DNA of 7,211 bases from Armatimonadota bacterium (GTDB lineage Bacteria > Armatimonadota > Zipacnadia > Zipacnadales > FEN-943): contig JANZZA010000726.1 in NCBI GenBank assembly GCA_026419655.1, positions 1 through 7,211 of the forward strand. The letters are read 5' to 3'. A program made the position numbers and the translations under genes. This document shows, in pieces, positions 1 through 5,243 of the stretch (the stretch's first letter is position 1; each line of letters starts with the position of its first letter). The notes under the pieces are model-generated. The model saw nothing but the letters and a program-made list of their open reading frames with translations, was not told the DNA's origin and did not search any database.

Positions 1-1134
1 ACGACAAAGCTACGCGAAGCGGCCCGGGTCCTGGCCGATGAACTGGGCAAGCGAGTAGTTGTGGTGGACACGAACAACGAAATCGCTGGCGACGGAGATA
101 TTCCACACCCGGCCATCGGGCACGCGCGGCGGATGCAGGTGCCGGAAGACCGCGAGCAGCGCGACGTGATGGTCGAGGCCGTGGAGAACCACATGCCGGA
201 GGTCATAATAATTGACGAAATATCCAATGAGCGCGATGCCCTGGCCGCCCGAACTATCGCCGAAAGGGGCGTCCAGCTCATCGCCACTGCCCATGGCACC
301 TGCCTGGAAAACATTATGTTCAATCCGCACCTGAGCGACCTTATCGGCGGTATCCAGGCCGTGACGCTGTCGGATGAGGAAGCCCGGCGGCGCGGCACGC
401 AAAAAACTGTCCTGGAACGCAAAGCTGCGCCAACCTTCGACACCCTGATCGAAATCGAGCAGGTAGACAGACTACTCATCCACCACGACGTGGCTCGCTC
501 GGTGGACGACCTGCTACTTGGCCGCCCGACACTCGCCGAAGTACGGGAAAAGACGACCGAGAGCCAGGTGCGACGCAGTCAGCGGCGGGTTGAGCTGCTG
601 GGGAGCGCCTGGCGACCTGGCCAGAACGCTTCTCAGCTCTTGCACGAGAACGACGAGGAAGAAGTGTATACGGCTCCTCGTCTGGGTGCCGGAGTGGTGC
701 GCGTATATCCCTACGGAGCCAGTCGCCGGAAGGTGGACAAGGCTCTGCGCGAGTTGCGAGCGCCTGCCATAACGGTCACAGAAGCTAAGGACGCAGATAT
801 AATACTCGCCGTGGCCGGGCATCACGAAGGACGCGGCCTGCCCCGTAAACCCGGCGTGCAGGTCCTCACCGTCCGCAGCAATAGCTACGGGCAGATTTAT
901 GAGACCCTTCGCGGCGCCTTCGAGCTGGGTGATCTTACCGGCCGGGAGCGTTTCGCCCTCCAGGAAGCGGAACAGGCTATCGAGTATGTGCTGCGCGAGG
1001 GGCGGCCGGTGGAGTTATCTCCTCAGAACGCCTACATCCGCCGGCTCCAGCATGAACTGGTCGCCCGCCATAACCTGCAGTCCGTATCCGTTGGCCGGGA
1101 ACCCCACCGGCGGCTGCGGGTCATGCCCCTATAA
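1..1134 (+). CDS. R3H domain-containing AAA ATPase (Ycf45/SpoIIIAA-like), 5' truncated
   Basis: The frame is open from base 1 (TTKLREAARVLADELGK...), so the gene begins outside the window. The first codons read T-T-K-L and fit the tail of a Walker A motif (GKTT). A Walker B segment, VIIIDEI, is at 202-222. It is followed by the family's hallmark stretches AARTIAERGVQLIATAHG, LSDLIGGIQAVTL and RRRGTQKTVLERK. After a charged linker comes a second domain (VRVYPYGASRRK... to ...TVRSNSYGQIYETLRGAF), and the protein ends in an R3H-type segment containing RRLQHELVARHN (R-x3-H). R3H motifs bind single-stranded nucleic acid, and the ATPase part resembles sporulation protein SpoIIIAA and plastid Ycf45. 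The substrate is unknown, so a nucleic-acid-linked ATPase role is inferred. The stop is TAA at 1132-1134. The next gene is convergent, and no T-tailed terminator follows. Family assignment is confident; cellular role is not. Confidence 0.9.
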   Translation, partial: TTKLREAARVLADELGKRVVVVDTNNEIAGDGDIPHPAIGHARRMQVPEDREQRDVMVEAVENHMPEVIIIDEISNERDALAARTIAERGVQLIATAHGTCLENIMFNPHLSDLIGGIQAVTLSDEEARRRGTQKTVLERKAAPTFDTLIEIEQVDRLLIHHDVARSVDDLLLGRPTLAEVREKTTESQVRRSQRRVELLGSAWRPGQNASQLLHENDEEEVYTAPRLGAGVVRVYPYGASRRKVDKALRELRAPAITVTEAKDADIILAVAGHHEGRGLPRKPGVQVLTVRSNSYGQIYETLRGAFELGDLTGRERFALQEAEQAIEYVLREGRPVELSPQNAYIRRLQHELVARHNLQSVSVGREPHRRLRVMPL

Positions 1135-1146
1135 AAGCGCCGCAGT

Positions 1147-1263
1147 GACTGCTGCAGAACCCTCTTTTCACGAGCGAGTCGCTCCCAGCCAGTATAAGTT
1201 GCCGGCAAGACCCCGTAACATTCACGGAGTGGGAGCCACATCGAGGTGAGTCTTGCAACAGTT
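1147..1263 (-). repeat. ~117-bp element E1 with terminal inverted repeats
   Basis: The left end is GACTGCTGCAGAAC (1147-1160). The right end, read on the minus strand, is AACTGTTGCAAGAC (1263-1250). These are imperfect inverted ends. Read on the minus strand, the element aligns without gaps to the element at 4317-4433, with about two thirds of bases identical by hand count. The last ~35 bases (CTCRCTCGTGAAA and GGTTYTGCAGCAGTCAC) are almost the same in both. No transposase is encoded and no target-site duplication is obvious. A MITE-like relic is the most likely reading. Confidence 0.65.
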
Positions 1264-1330
1264 ACCCACAAAATTGCTCCGCACTGTCGCACAAAGCCAG
1301 GGGCCGACGGCCTGAAGGTTTCTTTCTCCG

Positions 1331-1448
1331 GGCTGTTGCAAAAGCGGGCGTTGGCTTATCCATATTCAGGAAACTGTACAACCCCGCCGCCCCGACCCTT
1401 TACCCGCGACTGCGTCTGGGGGCCGGGAAAGCGACTCTTCCGACAGTC
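1331..1448 (+). repeat. ~117-bp element E2 with terminal inverted repeats
   Basis: It starts GGCTGTTGCAAAAG and ends CTCTTCCGACAGTC, whose reverse complement begins GACTGTCGGAAGAG. It aligns without gaps to 4767-4876, with roughly 65% identity over 110 bases by hand count. The best block is CTGGGGGCCGGGAAAGCGA (1415-1433), against CTGGCGGCCGGGCAAACGA in the other copy. It ends five bases before the stop of the pqqD-like gene, so it lies at that gene's 3' end. Confidence 0.6.
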
Positions 1449-1452
1449 CCTC

Positions 1453-1971
1453 TTAGCGCTTGCCCGTATCGGGCTTGGGGCGGCGCTGGTCCTTGTCGGC
1501 GGGACGACGGGAATTTCCGTCAGCAGGTTCTTCCAACTTTATGCCCAGCTCCCGCCGCTGTTCAGGCGTCAACTGGTCAGCAATGTGCTTGGGCAGTATG
1601 AAGGCAATCATGCCGCGGCGTCCGAGCCGTCGCATGAATTCAGCGAGAGACACCTCCGCCTCGCGCGAGGTAATCGTATATTCCCGGCTTAAGGCGGCTG
1701 CGATCTCGGCAAAGGAACGCTCGCCGTCGCACAGTTTCCACACAAAGCTACCTATCTCGTCAAGCACGACCGGGCGCGACTCCGGGACCATGAAAAGCCA
1801 TGCCAGGATTTTGCCGACGAGGTCCTGGCGGCGCGGAATGGTAACGACAACGCAGCCTTGTTCTGTCTCGTGCCAGGAGAGAGCAGGATTTCGGATAGGA
1901 CGCGCGGCCGTGGCTTGAACACGGGAGAGAGCCGGTGCCCCGCGTCTTCTACGGCCAAAAAGAAATCCCAC
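1453..1971 (-). CDS. PqqD family (RRE-like) protein, orphan
   Basis: This is a 172-residue protein starting at GTG (1971-1969). A strong GGGGAGG lies 8 bases upstream, inside the end of the metallophosphoesterase gene; stop and start overlap as TAGTG. After a basic N-terminus, residues ~25-120 have PqqD-family features: RPIRNPALSW, a hydrophobic beta stretch, VVLDEIGSFVWKLCDGERSF, EIAAALSREY, then a helical LAEFMRRLGRRGMIAF. PqqD domains form a small winged-helix fold that binds precursor peptides (RiPP recognition element) for radical SAM enzymes. No radical SAM enzyme or precursor-peptide gene is visible in this window. The C-terminal ~50 residues are a charged Arg/Lys/Pro-rich tail not typical of minimal PqqD. 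Family call is fairly sure; function here is unknown. Tight coupling suggests co-translation with the phosphoesterase. Confidence 0.72.
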   Translation of the reverse strand: MGFLFGRRRRGAPALSRVQATAARPIRNPALSWHETEQGCVVVTIPRRQDLVGKILAWLFMVPESRPVVLDEIGSFVWKLCDGERSFAEIAAALSREYTITSREAEVSLAEFMRRLGRRGMIAFILPKHIADQLTPEQRRELGIKLEEPADGNSRRPADKDQRRPKPDTGKR

Positions 1972-2915
1972 TAGACTTGCCTCCCCTTCGAAGGCATCCC
2001 ATTGGCACAGACGGAGCCGGCATTAGATGTGCGAGCAGCCGGTAACGGCAGGCCATTGAGTGGCCCATGGCAAAGTTCAAGAATCGCGAGTTGGGGAGGG
2101 CACGCGACTCTGACGGGCCACGTGACACCCACGCCACGGCTGACGTGACAAGCCACGTCCCCAAATGCCAGAAGGCCAGCTCCTCGGCGGCGGTCGCGCC
2201 AAACGGGCGCCCATACACTGCCCCACCCGGGGATCATCATCTGGCCTCCATGAGTATGGCCGCACAGTACCAGGTCGGCCACCTCGATTTCGGGCTGGTC
2301 AAGAATGTCCGGGGAATGCCCGACCAGGATTACAAGGTCAGCAGGCGGCAAGTTGGCAATGGCCCCGCGCAAATCGTCCAGCCCACACGAAGCGTCGCCG
2401 ACACCTATAATAGCGACCCGACAACCGGCAATCTCCACCGTCACGGCCTCGTTGTGCAGAAGCCGGACCCCCTCACCTTCCAGAATGCGCCTCAAAACCT
2501 CAACGTCAAACCCTTCTTCAAGACCCTGCAGCCACCGCTCCATGGTAACGTTCACGTCGTGGTTGCCAAGGGTGACGAAAAGACCATGGCGCGAAGTCAT
2601 GCGCGAGAGCAACCCGGCGGCAACGGGCATGTTGTCGGCTCCCGCCGCCAGGTCGCCACTAACGAGGATTAGGTCAGCCTGGGCACGATTGACCCCTTCG
2701 ACAAGCCGGTCAAAAAGGGGCGCCAGGAACCAGCTGGGCCGCGCGTGCAGGTCACTGATGTGTACTATTCGAAGGCCCCGGAGGGCCTGCGGTAGATTCG
2801 GCAGAGAAACCCTGATGCGGTCTTCGCGCAACTGCCTGGCTTCATACAGGCCATACACAGCTATCCCAAGCATTACCGCCACTAAGCTCCAGAGAACTAT
2901 GGCCCACGCAAACAT
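1971..2915 (-). CDS. Membrane-anchored metallophosphoesterase (YkuE/YaeI-like)
   Basis: A 314-residue calcineurin-like phosphoesterase. ATG at 2915-2913 is chosen because GGAGAG lies 10 bases upstream and the first residues then form a clean hydrophobic anchor (~2-24). A TTG at 2951 would add 12 polar residues and has no ribosome site. All metal-binding motifs are present: HISDLH (D55, H57), SGDL (D88), GNHD (N118, H119), VGHSPD (H200) and CGHTHGG (H220, H222). A late WPVRVACPPQLAILEL matches the family's C-terminal region. Such enzymes use a two-metal centre to cleave phosphate mono- or diesters. YkuE- and YaeI-type members act at or outside the membrane, but the substrate cannot be read from sequence. 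The gene lies 83 bp after the small membrane protein gene and overlaps the pqqD-like gene by one base. Confidence 0.88.
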   Translation of the reverse strand: MFAWAIVLWSLVAVMLGIAVYGLYEARQLREDRIRVSLPNLPQALRGLRIVHISDLHARPSWFLAPLFDRLVEGVNRAQADLILVSGDLAAGADNMPVAAGLLSRMTSRHGLFVTLGNHDVNVTMERWLQGLEEGFDVEVLRRILEGEGVRLLHNEAVTVEIAGCRVAIIGVGDASCGLDDLRGAIANLPPADLVILVGHSPDILDQPEIEVADLVLCGHTHGGQMMIPGWGSVWAPVWRDRRRGAGLLAFGDVACHVSRGVGVTWPVRVACPPQLAILELCHGPLNGLPLPAARTSNAGSVCANGMPSKGRQV

Positions 2916-2998
2916 GACGTCAATTCTCTCCGGGTTGGGGGCACAAAGCAAGCAGGATCACGTCGAACTCCCATAGCCCCCGTCGCAGCATGGGCTAC

Positions 2999-3394
2999 TT
3001 AGCCATCGGCATCAGATTGCGGCGGCTCAGCCAGCGGCGGGGCATGCATGACCACATTCACAGTCCGCAGCGCCCAAAGGAAACAGCCAAGCATCACTGC
3101 AACGGCTCCGGCCAGGATGAACTGTTGCTGGCGGTCCAGGGGACGGAGTTCTATACGGAAGGCCCCCTCGCCTGGTCTTGGTAGGTCGCCCACGGTCGTG
3201 CCCAAAAGCGCCCGGCCCGTGGCGGCAGCGCCAACTGCCATGGCCACGCTGAGCACCAACTGAACCACCAACCACCACACTTTGGCCGTCTCAATGGCGC
3301 GGTGCCTGCCTACCTGCCAGAGCATATAGCCCAGCATTGCTGTCGCGGCCGAAATAACCAGCCCAAACAATACCCAGGAACCGATACTCTGCAA
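2999..3394 (-). CDS. Small membrane protein, three predicted helices
   Basis: A 131-residue protein that I do not recognise. Hydrophobic segments lie at roughly residues 5-27, 39-63 and 92-113, joined by short polar loops; the C-terminus is Pro/Asp-rich (APPLAEPPQSDADG). The start is TTG at 3394-3392. An in-frame TGA sits three codons upstream, and later ATGs would cut into the first helix, so TTG is the only start keeping all three helices. A GGGTGA lies 6 bases before it, partly inside a small hairpin (3403-3417). It lies between the SPOR-domain and phosphoesterase genes on the same strand, so an envelope role within the operon is plausible but unproven. Length and clean membrane topology support a real gene. 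Confidence 0.65.
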   Translation of the reverse strand: MQSIGSWVLFGLVISAATAMLGYMLWQVGRHRAIETAKVWWLVVQLVLSVAMAVGAAATGRALLGTTVGDLPRPGEGAFRIELRPLDRQQQFILAGAVAVMLGCFLWALRTVNVVMHAPPLAEPPQSDADG

Positions 3395-3402
3395 TCTCGT
3401 TC

Positions 3403-3459
3403 ACCCGGCAATCGGGTCCGCGCGCCACGAACGCCATGAAAGTTGCGTTACGGCGCGCG
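3403..3459 (-). promoter_or_regulatory. Two hairpins between SPOR gene and membrane-protein gene
   Basis: Just after the SPOR gene stop, the arms 3419-3426 (CGCGCGCC) and 3452-3459 (GGCGCGCG) are perfectly complementary. They enclose an inner 5-bp stem (AACGC 3430-3434 with GCGTT 3445-3449). A second stem, ACCCG (3403-3407) with CGGGT (3413-3417), overlaps the GGGTGA ribosome site of the next gene on the minus strand. There is no T-run, so this looks like a processing, stability or attenuation structure rather than a full intrinsic terminator. Confidence 0.5.
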
Positions 3460-3464
3460 AGGCT

Positions 3465-4151
3465 CTACGGCTCAGCCACTACCTGGGAAGGATAGCCAGC
3501 GGCTTCTATCCGGCGGGCGGCCGCTTCGGCCTCGGCTTTAGAGGCAAACGCGCCCACCCGGACGCGGTAGAAGGTTTCGCCGCGGACAGTGACAGGCTGA
3601 ATCTCAACGTCGAAGCCCTGCTCACGCAAGGTCGCTGCGACCTGCTCCGCATTTCGTGGCTCGCGATAAGACCCGGCCGTCGCCGCCCAGGAATCGCCAG
3701 AGGCCTGGCCTTGCTCAACACCAGACGGCGCCGTCCCCACCGTCCCCGCGGACTGGGAAGCCTCTGGAGTATTGGGCATCTCCGGAGATGCCTCGGCGGA
3801 ATCCCCAGACTGCTCGGCGGCCTCTCCCGCAGGACTGGTGGTCCCGGTTTGGTCTGAAAGGGATTGGCCGGTTCCCCCCAGCACCGCGCGGCGCTCGGCT
3901 TCAGTAGGTTCACGCTCACGGATGACCACGCGAGGAGATAGGTCCGCTGGCGTCACCGCGCCGCCAACAGAAACCTGTGAGGGCTGAGGCAGCGTACTAA
4001 CCGCACCGGAACGCTCGTGTTCAGTAATGTACCGGTCAATCCATACCCGGCCAGCCCAAAAACCGCCGAGACCGCTGACCAGAGCGAGAACTGCCGTAGC
4101 GGCCGCGAAGGTAAACCCCTCAGTGTGAATCCATTCCGCGAGTCGGCGCAT
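3465..4151 (-). CDS. Membrane-anchored SPOR-domain protein
   Basis: A 228-residue protein from ATG at 4151-4149, with a GGAG 9 bases upstream. An in-frame GTG at 4190 is possible but has no properly spaced ribosome site and lies upstream of the likely transcript start. Layout: short cytoplasmic N-terminus (MRRLAEWIHTEG), one transmembrane helix at ~13-33, a long Ser/Thr/Gln/Glu/Pro-rich flexible linker, and a C-terminal SPOR domain at ~154-228 (SWAATAGSY, AATLREQGFDVEI, FYRVRVGAFASKAEAEAAA, AAGYPSQVV). SPOR domains bind glycan strands stripped of stem peptides and bring proteins to division sites or spore peptidoglycan. A single-pass bitopic form with the SPOR domain outside the membrane is the usual arrangement. 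It is the first gene of the minus-strand cluster. Confidence 0.85.
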   Translation of the reverse strand: MRRLAEWIHTEGFTFAAATAVLALVSGLGGFWAGRVWIDRYITEHERSGAVSTLPQPSQVSVGGAVTPADLSPRVVIREREPTEAERRAVLGGTGQSLSDQTGTTSPAGEAAEQSGDSAEASPEMPNTPEASQSAGTVGTAPSGVEQGQASGDSWAATAGSYREPRNAEQVAATLREQGFDVEIQPVTVRGETFYRVRVGAFASKAEAEAAARRIEAAGYPSQVVAEP

Positions 4152-4180
4152 GACCTTTGTCTCCGCGCCCCTTAGAACGA

Positions 4181-4209
4181 AGTCTACCACCCCTCGAAGC
4201 TATCTTCAA
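4181..4209 (-). promoter_or_regulatory. Candidate sigma-A-type promoter for the SPOR-led operon
   Basis: On the minus strand TTGAAG (4209-4204) is followed after 17 bases by TAGACT (4186-4181). Each hexamer matches its consensus at four of six positions. The predicted transcript start, near 4173, leaves a ~20-base leader before ATG 4151, which also favours that start over GTG 4190. The -35 region lies inside one arm of the direct repeat at 4192-4226. Confidence 0.35.
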
Positions 4210-4299
4210 GGACGGGCTGCTCAGGGTTTGACAACGCATCGCTAGTGGCGGTTGGGGCCACGGCCTCGAAGCTATCTTCAACGACGGCCCTGCTCAGGG
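4192..4299. repeat. Direct repeat, two ~36-bp copies 72 bp apart
   Basis: Copies lie at 4192-4226 and 4264-4299. Both read CCTCGAAGCTATCTTCAA, then a variable GACGG core, then CTGCTCAGGG. About 33 of 36 positions agree, with one indel. The shared part contains a near-palindrome (TTGAAGATAGCTTCGA on the minus strand). The copies sit directly upstream of the SPOR gene, one of them over its putative -35 box. Confidence 0.8.
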
Positions 4300-4316
4300 A
4301 CGCTTCTCATCCGGAC

Positions 4317-4433
4317 GACTGTTACAACACTCCTGTCGACGGTGCCGCTGGCCTGCGTACAGCCCAGGTTTGTGTCTGCACCTTACATTGCGTGGGTGAG
4401 ACTCACTCGTGAAACGATGGTTTTGCAGCAGTC
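4317..4433 (+). repeat. ~117-bp element E3 with terminal inverted repeats
   Basis: It starts GACTGTTACAAC (4317) and ends GTTTTGCAGCAGTC (4420-4433), so the ends are imperfect inverted repeats of GACTGYTGCAAAAC. It aligns ungapped, in opposite orientation, with 1147-1263. About two thirds of positions are identical, rising to near-identity over the last ~35 bases. It is followed by TAAGGATTTTG, which resembles the sequence flanking the palindrome at 4891-4933. Confidence 0.65.
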
Positions 4434-4666
4434 ACATAAGGATTTTGTTTAGGCCACGCTTGCGGGCGGCAGAACAAGCGCAAAGAGCCTTTTCTGGCGA
4501 AGCGCATTGAAAAGTGGCCCTGCCCAGCTCCGGTCCCAAACTTTCCCATCCCCTTTTCCATCCCCTGCGCCCTGCCGGGTGCCTTCGCTGGCAGGCGGCT
4601 TGAAGATTGGCCGGGCACCGCTTGCCGTCGCGACTTTGCTAGTTAGACCGGCTGCTGTCAGGAGAA

Positions 4667-4718
4667 TCCTGGAAAAGCAAACAGTCCCCTGGGATAGGAA
4701 GGCATTCGCTTTTCCCAG
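4667..4718. repeat. Hairpin repeat copy A
   Basis: Arms GGAAAAGC (4671-4678) and GCTTTTCC (4708-4715) flank a centre containing CCCCTGGGATAGG. The right arm GCATTCGCTTTTC closely matches GTATTCGGTTTTC of copy B; the left arm has diverged. CTGGGATAG at 4689-4697 is exactly 219 bp before its counterpart in copy B. Confidence 0.6.
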
Positions 4719-4766
4719 TACTTCGTTTCAGGCAGGAAAGACTCAGGCGCGAAGAATCACCTCGTA

Positions 4767-4884
4767 GACTGTTGCAAAACCTGATGTCGGCTTACCTGGA
4801 CCGGGGAGTTTGCACAAGGCCGTACGACTCACCTTTTACCGGCGATTTCCTCTGGCGGCCGGGCAAACGAACTTTGCAGCCGCC
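4767..4884 (+). repeat. ~117-bp element E4 with terminal inverted repeats
   Basis: It starts GACTGTTGCAAAAC (4767-4780) and ends near GAACTTTGCAGCCGCC, a weaker inverted end. It is ungapped with element E2 at 1331 over ~110 bases, at about 65% identity by hand count, including TACCGGCGA and GGCCGGGCAA blocks. It abuts hairpin repeat copy B with no spacer. Confidence 0.6.
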
Positions 4885-4936
4885 TCCTGGGAAAACCGAA
4901 TACTCCTCTGGGATAGGGGAGTATTCGGTTTTCTAA
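4885..4936. repeat. Hairpin repeat copy B: perfect 16-bp inverted repeat
   Basis: Arms 4891-4906 (GAAAACCGAATACTCC) and 4918-4933 (GGAGTATTCGGTTTTC) are perfect reverse complements around an 11-base loop, TCTGGGATAGG. With A-rich and T-rich outer ends it has the form of a bidirectional intrinsic terminator, but no protein gene ends nearby on either strand. The flank AAGGATTCT after the right arm is complementary to AGAATCCT before copy A's left arm. This suggests the ancestral palindrome had longer arms. Confidence 0.8.
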
Positions 4937-4999
4937 GGATTCTGAGGCAAAGCTTTCTGCAGCGCCTGGGAGATGGGGCCCGGGGCATCAGGTGAAACG

Positions 5000-5079
5000 C
5001 ACAAGGTTATACGCCTTTGTGGCCGTGTTTAAGCCAACACGGGGTTTTGGAGAGACCACCGAGGTGATTCTCCAGGTCT
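5000..5079 (+). other. Stem-loop cluster upstream of hrcA, possible structured RNA
   Basis: Consecutive stems are: CACAAGG (5000-5006) with CCTTTGTG (5014-5021, one bulge); CCGTGTT (5023-5029) with AACACGG (5036-5042, perfect, 6-base loop); and GGAGA (5049-5053) with TCTCC (5069-5073), enclosing CAC/GTG. An alternative stem, AGACC (5053-5057) with GGTCT (5075-5079), competes with the third. No known riboswitch signature was recognised. The cluster lies upstream of the candidate hrcA promoter, so it would need its own transcript. Confidence 0.3.
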
Positions 5080-5103
5080 TACCCTTTCCTATCTGAAACA
5101 AAA

Positions 5104-5138
5104 TCCTGAGTCAACTGAATACTCCCCTGGGATAGAGT
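5104..5138. repeat. Hairpin repeat copy C, degenerate CIRCE-like dyad
   Basis: Bases 5104-5135 match copy B at 27 of 32 positions (TCCTGRG...AACYGAATACTCC...CTGGGATAG), again exactly 219 bp on. The long right arm is missing. A short dyad remains: TGAATACTC (5116-5124), 10 bases, then GAGTG (5135-5139). CIRCE is TTAGCACTC-N9-GAGTGCTAA, so the core ACTC/GAGT is shared but the outer bases and spacing differ. It lies immediately before the hrcA -35 box. Confidence 0.55.
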
Positions 5139-5142
5139 GGCC

Positions 5143-5170
5143 TTGACGGACGGCGAGGCGAGGGTATCCT
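5143..5170 (+). promoter_or_regulatory. Candidate sigma-A-type promoter of hrcA
   Basis: TTGACG (5143-5148) is followed after 16 bases by TATCCT (5165-5170). The predicted transcript start near 5177 leaves a ~67-base leader before ATG 5244. The CIRCE-like dyad at 5116-5143 touches the -35 box, a position where a repressor could act. Confidence 0.4.
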
Positions 5171-5243
5171 TTTACGTGCAGGCATCACGGGTCTAAGAAC
5201 CAGTGGCTTGACAATCGCTTGCCAAGGCGCAATCGGTGCAGCT

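Larger units (their letters stand above)
1135..1452. other. Gene-free convergent spacer with two ~117-bp repeat copies
   Basis: This stretch lies between the stops of the R3H ATPase gene (+) and the pqqD-like gene (-). No open frame here has a ribosome binding site or a recognisable product. It is largely occupied by two diverged repeat elements (1147-1263 and 1331-1448), with 67 bp between them that match nothing I recognise. No canonical hairpin plus T-run is seen for either convergent gene. Confidence 0.7.
4191..5243. other. ~1-kb gene-free divergent spacer rich in repeats
   Basis: This stretch lies between the divergent SPOR (-) and hrcA (+) genes. Short open frames occur, for example near 4252-4452, 4507-4767 and 4810-4995. 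They lack ribosome sites, have arbitrary composition and run through repeat elements, so I do not call them genes. Contents: a direct repeat (4192-4299), two ~117-bp elements (4317-4433, 4767-4884), three 219-bp-spaced hairpin motifs (4667-4718, 4885-4936, 5104-5138), a stem-loop cluster (5000-5079) and the hrcA promoter (5143-5170). In 4451-4660 I see only a pyrimidine-rich tract (~4535-4566, with CCATCCCC twice). Confidence 0.75.

Noticed and set aside
1246..1918. Plus-strand open frames over the pqqD-like gene
   Set aside because: They run antisense to a coherent PqqD-family frame with a strong ribosome site, and their translations look like random Arg/Ser/Pro-rich sequence.
2067..2976. 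Long plus-strand open frames (201 and 223 codons) opposite the metallophosphoesterase
   Set aside because: They are antisense shadows in GC-rich DNA. The minus strand carries a complete set of phosphoesterase motifs, and the plus-strand frames show no recognisable domain or ribosome site.
4650..4766. A fifth ~117-bp element starting at GGCTGCTGTCA (4650)
   Set aside because: The start resembles the family end and the length to E4 fits, but there is no matching right end and no internal homology, and hairpin copy A occupies the interval.
4252..4995. Short plus-strand open frames in the repeat-rich spacer
   Set aside because: They cross repeat elements and hairpins, lack ribosome sites and show no family features.
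5208..5236. TTGACA at 5208 as the hrcA -35 box, or its TTG as the hrcA start
   Set aside because: The hexamer 17 bases downstream is AATCGG, a poor -10, and transcription would begin at or after the preferred ATG. As a start codon it has no Shine-Dalgarno and adds residues unlike HrcA N-termini.
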